Below, piece by piece: positions 61,197 through 64,000 of a DNA stretch of 64,000 nucleotides. The translations under genes and the position numbers were made by a program. Origin of the DNA: Paenibacillus_L residui (GTDB lineage: Bacteria > Bacillota > Bacilli > Paenibacillales > NBRC-103111); NCBI RefSeq assembly GCF_042677205.1, contig NZ_JBHTIU010000081.1, forward strand, positions 103,432 through 167,431, written 5' to 3'. The notes beneath the pieces are model-generated. The model was not told the DNA's origin and ran no database searches. It was given only the letters and a program-made list of their open reading frames with translations. Position 1 is the stretch's first letter. Every line of letters starts with the position of its first letter.

Positions 61197-62192
61197 ATGC
61201 TTACTTTTGACGTAACCCGTCCCATCGACTTCATAGGCGTCGGCCGTTTATGCATAGATTTGAACGCTAACGAGATTCACAGACCGATGGAGGAAACGAG
61301 GACATTTACCAAGTATGTCGGCGGTTCTCCGGCGAATATTACGATCGCATTGGCAAGGCTTGGCCTGAAGACCGGCTTCATCGGGCGAGTGGCGAACGAT
61401 CAGCACGGCCGCTTCATCGTTAACTATTTGGAAGAACGCGGCATCGATACATCGAATGTCATTACAGATCCATCCGGCAGCGTGACCGGCCTTGCCTTTA
61501 CGGAAATCAAATCGCCGACGGAGTGCAGCATTCTGATGTACAGGGACAATGTCGCCGACTTGAAGCTGGAGCCCGGCGATGTGAGCGAAGAGTATATCCG
61601 CCGTTCCAAATCTATTCTGATCTCCGGCACGGCGCTTGCCCGGAGCCCGTCCAGGGAAGCGGTGTTCGTCGCTCTCGAATATGCCAGAAAGCATAATGTA
61701 GTCGTATTCTTCGACATCGACTATCGCCCGTGGACCTGGACGTCTGAAGCGGAAACCGGCGTTTACTGCCGGCTCGTTGCCGAGAAGAGCGATGTCATCC
61801 TCGGCGGCCGCGAAGAATTCGATCTGCTGGAAGACCTTCACGGAACCGGACAAGGGAATGATCGCGAGACGGCCGACATGTGGTTCGCCCATCGGGCCAA
61901 GATCGTTCTGGTCAAGCATGGAGGGGACGGCTCGACCGCGTTCACCTCGGACGGACAAATCTATAAGGGAACGACCTTCCCCGCCAATGTGGTGAAAACG
62001 TTCGGGGCAGGCGATTCGTTCGCGGGAGGCTTCATCTACGGCTTGATGAACGGATGGAGCATAGCCCGCAGCCAGCAGTTCGGCGCCGCTTCCGCATCCA
62101 TCGTCGTTTCCAGCCACAGCAGCTCCGAAGCTATGCCCACGGCGGATGAAATCCAAGCGGTCATTGACAAATACGGGCAGCGCGAGTCATGA
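61197..62192 (+). CDS. iolC: 5-dehydro-2-deoxygluconokinase
   Basis: 331-residue PfkB/ribokinase-family kinase that phosphorylates 5-dehydro-2-deoxygluconate. YVGGSPANITIALARLGL near the N-terminus, RPMEETRTFTKY, ECSILMYRDNVADLKLEP and the ATP/anion-hole signature KTFGAGDSFAGGFIYGL. Resembles B. subtilis IolC throughout. ATG 61197 follows AAAAGGAG. The product is cleaved by an IolJ-type aldolase; the one candidate in the window is at 51878. Confidence 0.95.
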   Translation: MLTFDVTRPIDFIGVGRLCIDLNANEIHRPMEETRTFTKYVGGSPANITIALARLGLKTGFIGRVANDQHGRFIVNYLEERGIDTSNVITDPSGSVTGLAFTEIKSPTECSILMYRDNVADLKLEPGDVSEEYIRRSKSILISGTALARSPSREAVFVALEYARKHNVVVFFDIDYRPWTWTSEAETGVYCRLVAEKSDVILGGREEFDLLEDLHGTGQGNDRETADMWFAHRAKIVLVKHGGDGSTAFTSDGQIYKGTTFPANVVKTFGAGDSFAGGFIYGLMNGWSIARSQQFGAASASIVVSSHSSSEAMPTADEIQAVIDKYGQRES

Positions 62193-62372
62193 ACCGGGAA
62201 GGACGGAGAATAGAAAGCCGAGAAGCGGCCTTGGCGTCTCGAGCGGCACCAGCGGGGAGTTAGGCCGAAGACGCTTCTGAATCCGATTTTTCCAATGCAT
62301 GCCGGTTCGCCCTCTTATGTGCTTGCCGCTGCACAGTACTTATGCTGAATAGACTAGGAGGAAAATAGAGAC

Positions 62373-63821
62373 ATGGCGATAACGAAACTGAAAAACTTTG
62401 TCGCGGGCCGTTGGGTAGACGCCCGCTCCGAACGAACCGAAATCGTCCCTAACCCGGCAACGGGAGAACCGCTGGCGGAGGTTCCTTTATCTTCGCGGGA
62501 GGATCTGGATTCCGCGGTTGCCGCGGCCGCAGAAGCTTACGCCGAATGGAGCCGTGTCCCCGTACCCCGCAGGGCGAGGATCATGTTCAAATACCAGCAG
62601 ATTCTGGTAGAGCATTGGCAGGAGCTGGCCGAAATGGTGACCAGGGAGAACGGCAAGAGCTATAGCGAGGCCTACGGGGAGGTGCTGCGCGGAATCGAGT
62701 GCGTGGAATTTGCAGCGGGCATCCCTTCCTTAATGATGGGGAGCACCTTGCCGGACATCGCAACCGGACTCGAATCGAATATGCACCGCTATCCGCTTGG
62801 CGTCGTCGGCGGGATTACCCCCTTCAATTTCCCGATGATGGTGCCGTGCTGGATGTTTCCGCTCGCCATTGCCTGCGGCAATACGTTCGTTCTGAAGCCG
62901 TCGGAGAGGACGCCCGTGCTGGCCAACCGTCTGGCCGAGCTGTTCACGGAGGCGGGCCTCCCTGCGGGCGTGCTGAATATCGTTCACGGCGCACATGATG
63001 TCGTTAACGGGCTGCTTAACAACGAGCAGGTCAGCGCCATTTCGTTCGTCGGCTCGCAGCCTGTAGCGGAGTACGTCTACAAGACGGCAGCCGCGAGCGG
63101 CAAGAGGGTACAGGCTCTGGCCGGGGCGAAGAACCATTCGATTGTTCTGCCGGATGCCAATCTCGATCTGGCCGTGAAGGAAATTATCAACGCCGCATTC
63201 GGGTCGGCCGGAGAACGCTGCATGGCCGCATCCGTCGTAGTCGCTGTGGGAGACATTGCGGATGAGCTGGTGACTCGGCTTACAGAGGCCGCCCGCAGCA
63301 TCGCCATCGGCAACGGCCTTGATGAAGGGGTGTTCCTTGGGCCGGTTATTCGAGCTTCTCATAAGGAACGCACATTAAGCTATATTGAAAGCGGCGAGAG
63401 GGAAGGGGCCGTTCTGGTTCTGGACGGACGGCAGGACCCGGCTGCTATGGAGCAGGGATATTTTATCGGTCCCACGATTTTCGACCGCGTTCAGACAGGC
63501 ATGAAAATCTGGACCGACGAAATTTTCGCGCCGGTATTGTCGATTGTGCGCGCGGAAAGTCTGGAGGAAGCGGTTGAAATCGCCAACCGGTCCGAATTCG
63601 CCAACGGCGCTTGCCTGTATACGGATAGCGCCAAAGCGATCCGTTATTTCCGCGAGCATATCGATGCCGGGATGCTCGGAATTAACGTCGGCGTCCCGGC
63701 GCCGATGGCATTCTTCCCATTCTCCGGTTATAAGAAATCGTTCTACGGCGACCTGCATGCCAACGGCAAGGACGGAGTGGAGTTCTATACCCGGAAGAAG
63801 ATGGTGGTCGCTCGATATTAA
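62373..63821 (+). CDS. iolA: Methylmalonate/malonate-semialdehyde dehydrogenase (acylating)
   Basis: 482-residue aldehyde dehydrogenase family member, CoA-acylating MmsA/IolA type, turning malonate semialdehyde into acetyl-CoA and CO2. NAD region VVGGITPFNFPMMVPCWMFP, FVGSQPVAEYVYKTA, catalytic Cys in GSAGERCMAASV, then EIFAPVLSIVRAE and INVGVPAPMAFFPFSGYK. ATG 62373 follows AGGAGG. The 180-bp gap after iolC holds no gene. Last gene of the operon. Confidence 0.95.
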   Translation: MAITKLKNFVAGRWVDARSERTEIVPNPATGEPLAEVPLSSREDLDSAVAAAAEAYAEWSRVPVPRRARIMFKYQQILVEHWQELAEMVTRENGKSYSEAYGEVLRGIECVEFAAGIPSLMMGSTLPDIATGLESNMHRYPLGVVGGITPFNFPMMVPCWMFPLAIACGNTFVLKPSERTPVLANRLAELFTEAGLPAGVLNIVHGAHDVVNGLLNNEQVSAISFVGSQPVAEYVYKTAAASGKRVQALAGAKNHSIVLPDANLDLAVKEIINAAFGSAGERCMAASVVVAVGDIADELVTRLTEAARSIAIGNGLDEGVFLGPVIRASHKERTLSYIESGEREGAVLVLDGRQDPAAMEQGYFIGPTIFDRVQTGMKIWTDEIFAPVLSIVRAESLEEAVEIANRSEFANGACLYTDSAKAIRYFREHIDAGMLGINVGVPAPMAFFPFSGYKKSFYGDLHANGKDGVEFYTRKKMVVARY

Positions 63822-63856
63822 GAGTGTGGGATCCAATATAATTTGTAAGGATTAAG

Positions 63857-63880
63857 CGGACGATTCTATCGTCCGTTTTT
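63857..63880 (+). terminator. Terminator closing the pfk-importer-iolBCA operon
   Basis: CGGACGAT-tct-ATCGTCCG followed by five Ts. iolD, iolE, iolG and iolJ-like genes do not follow within the window. Confidence 0.9.
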
Positions 63881-64000
63881 GTCGCATTTAAGTTCTTTAC
63901 ACGTTAATTCGATTAGGCCGATTATAAGAGCAGAAGCGGCTAGGCCCCCTAATTCCGGAGTCCGCACCATAAAAAAATAACCATGTATACAATTCCTCTC

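Overview
The window looks like chromosomal DNA of an endospore-forming member of the Paenibacillaceae. Evidence seen in the sequence: sporulation genes (sigK, a spoVAC-spoVAD-spoVAEb cluster, a DUF1657 gene, gpr), the Bacillales yqeG-yqeH-aroE-yhbY-nadD-yqeK-rsfS-yqeM block, a leucine T-box, competence genes comER/comEA/comEB/comEC, LplABC-type ABC importers with a membrane-bound AraC regulator, and a very large heparinase II/III-type protein. No tRNA, rRNA, CRISPR array or intact transposase gene was seen.

Layout. 0-16 kb: 5' part of sigK (minus), secreted heparinase II/III-family protein, small membrane protein, uronate isomerase, a 25-residue peptide behind a SigK-type promoter, DUF1657 divergent from spoVAC-AD-AEb, a MoxR/DUF58/transglutaminase operon, a YitT-type membrane protein and an alpha/beta hydrolase. 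16-33 kb: conserved housekeeping and competence block, with leuS (T-box controlled), cvfB and metY interleaved. 33-48 kb: accessory stretch between comEC and holA with an AT-rich scar (MITE-like element, frameshifted gene), HD hydrolase, AraC regulator, ABC importer with two tandem binding proteins, FAH-family enzyme and an ECF sigma/anti-sigma pair. 48-50.5 kb: holA, rpsT, gpr. 50.9-64 kb: carbohydrate island with two near-identical DeoR regulators around divergent transketolase-aldolase genes, then phosphofructokinase, a sugar ABC importer and iolB-iolC-iolA, closed by a terminator.

How genes work together. The last island can be read as one catabolic unit: import through a binding protein and two permeases (no ATPase gene nearby, so a shared ATPase is implied), inositol-branch steps by IolB, IolC and IolA, and sugar-phosphate handling by transketolase, class II aldolase and phosphofructokinase. 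Those last three enzymes are the set that can run a sedoheptulose-bisphosphate route without transaldolase. CcpA-like cre sites and repeated AACRATCAW motifs sit in the control region between tkt and the second deoR.

The most unusual non-coding content is a set of dispersed, hairpin-forming repeats of several families. Most copies lie just after the T-run of an intrinsic terminator. One family (about 140-155 bp, three copies) keeps the same fold with different paired bases, suggesting a structured RNA or structured mobile element. A separate branched RNA fold lies before holA, and a promoter plus terminator that would make an RNA of about 70 nt lies before comEA.
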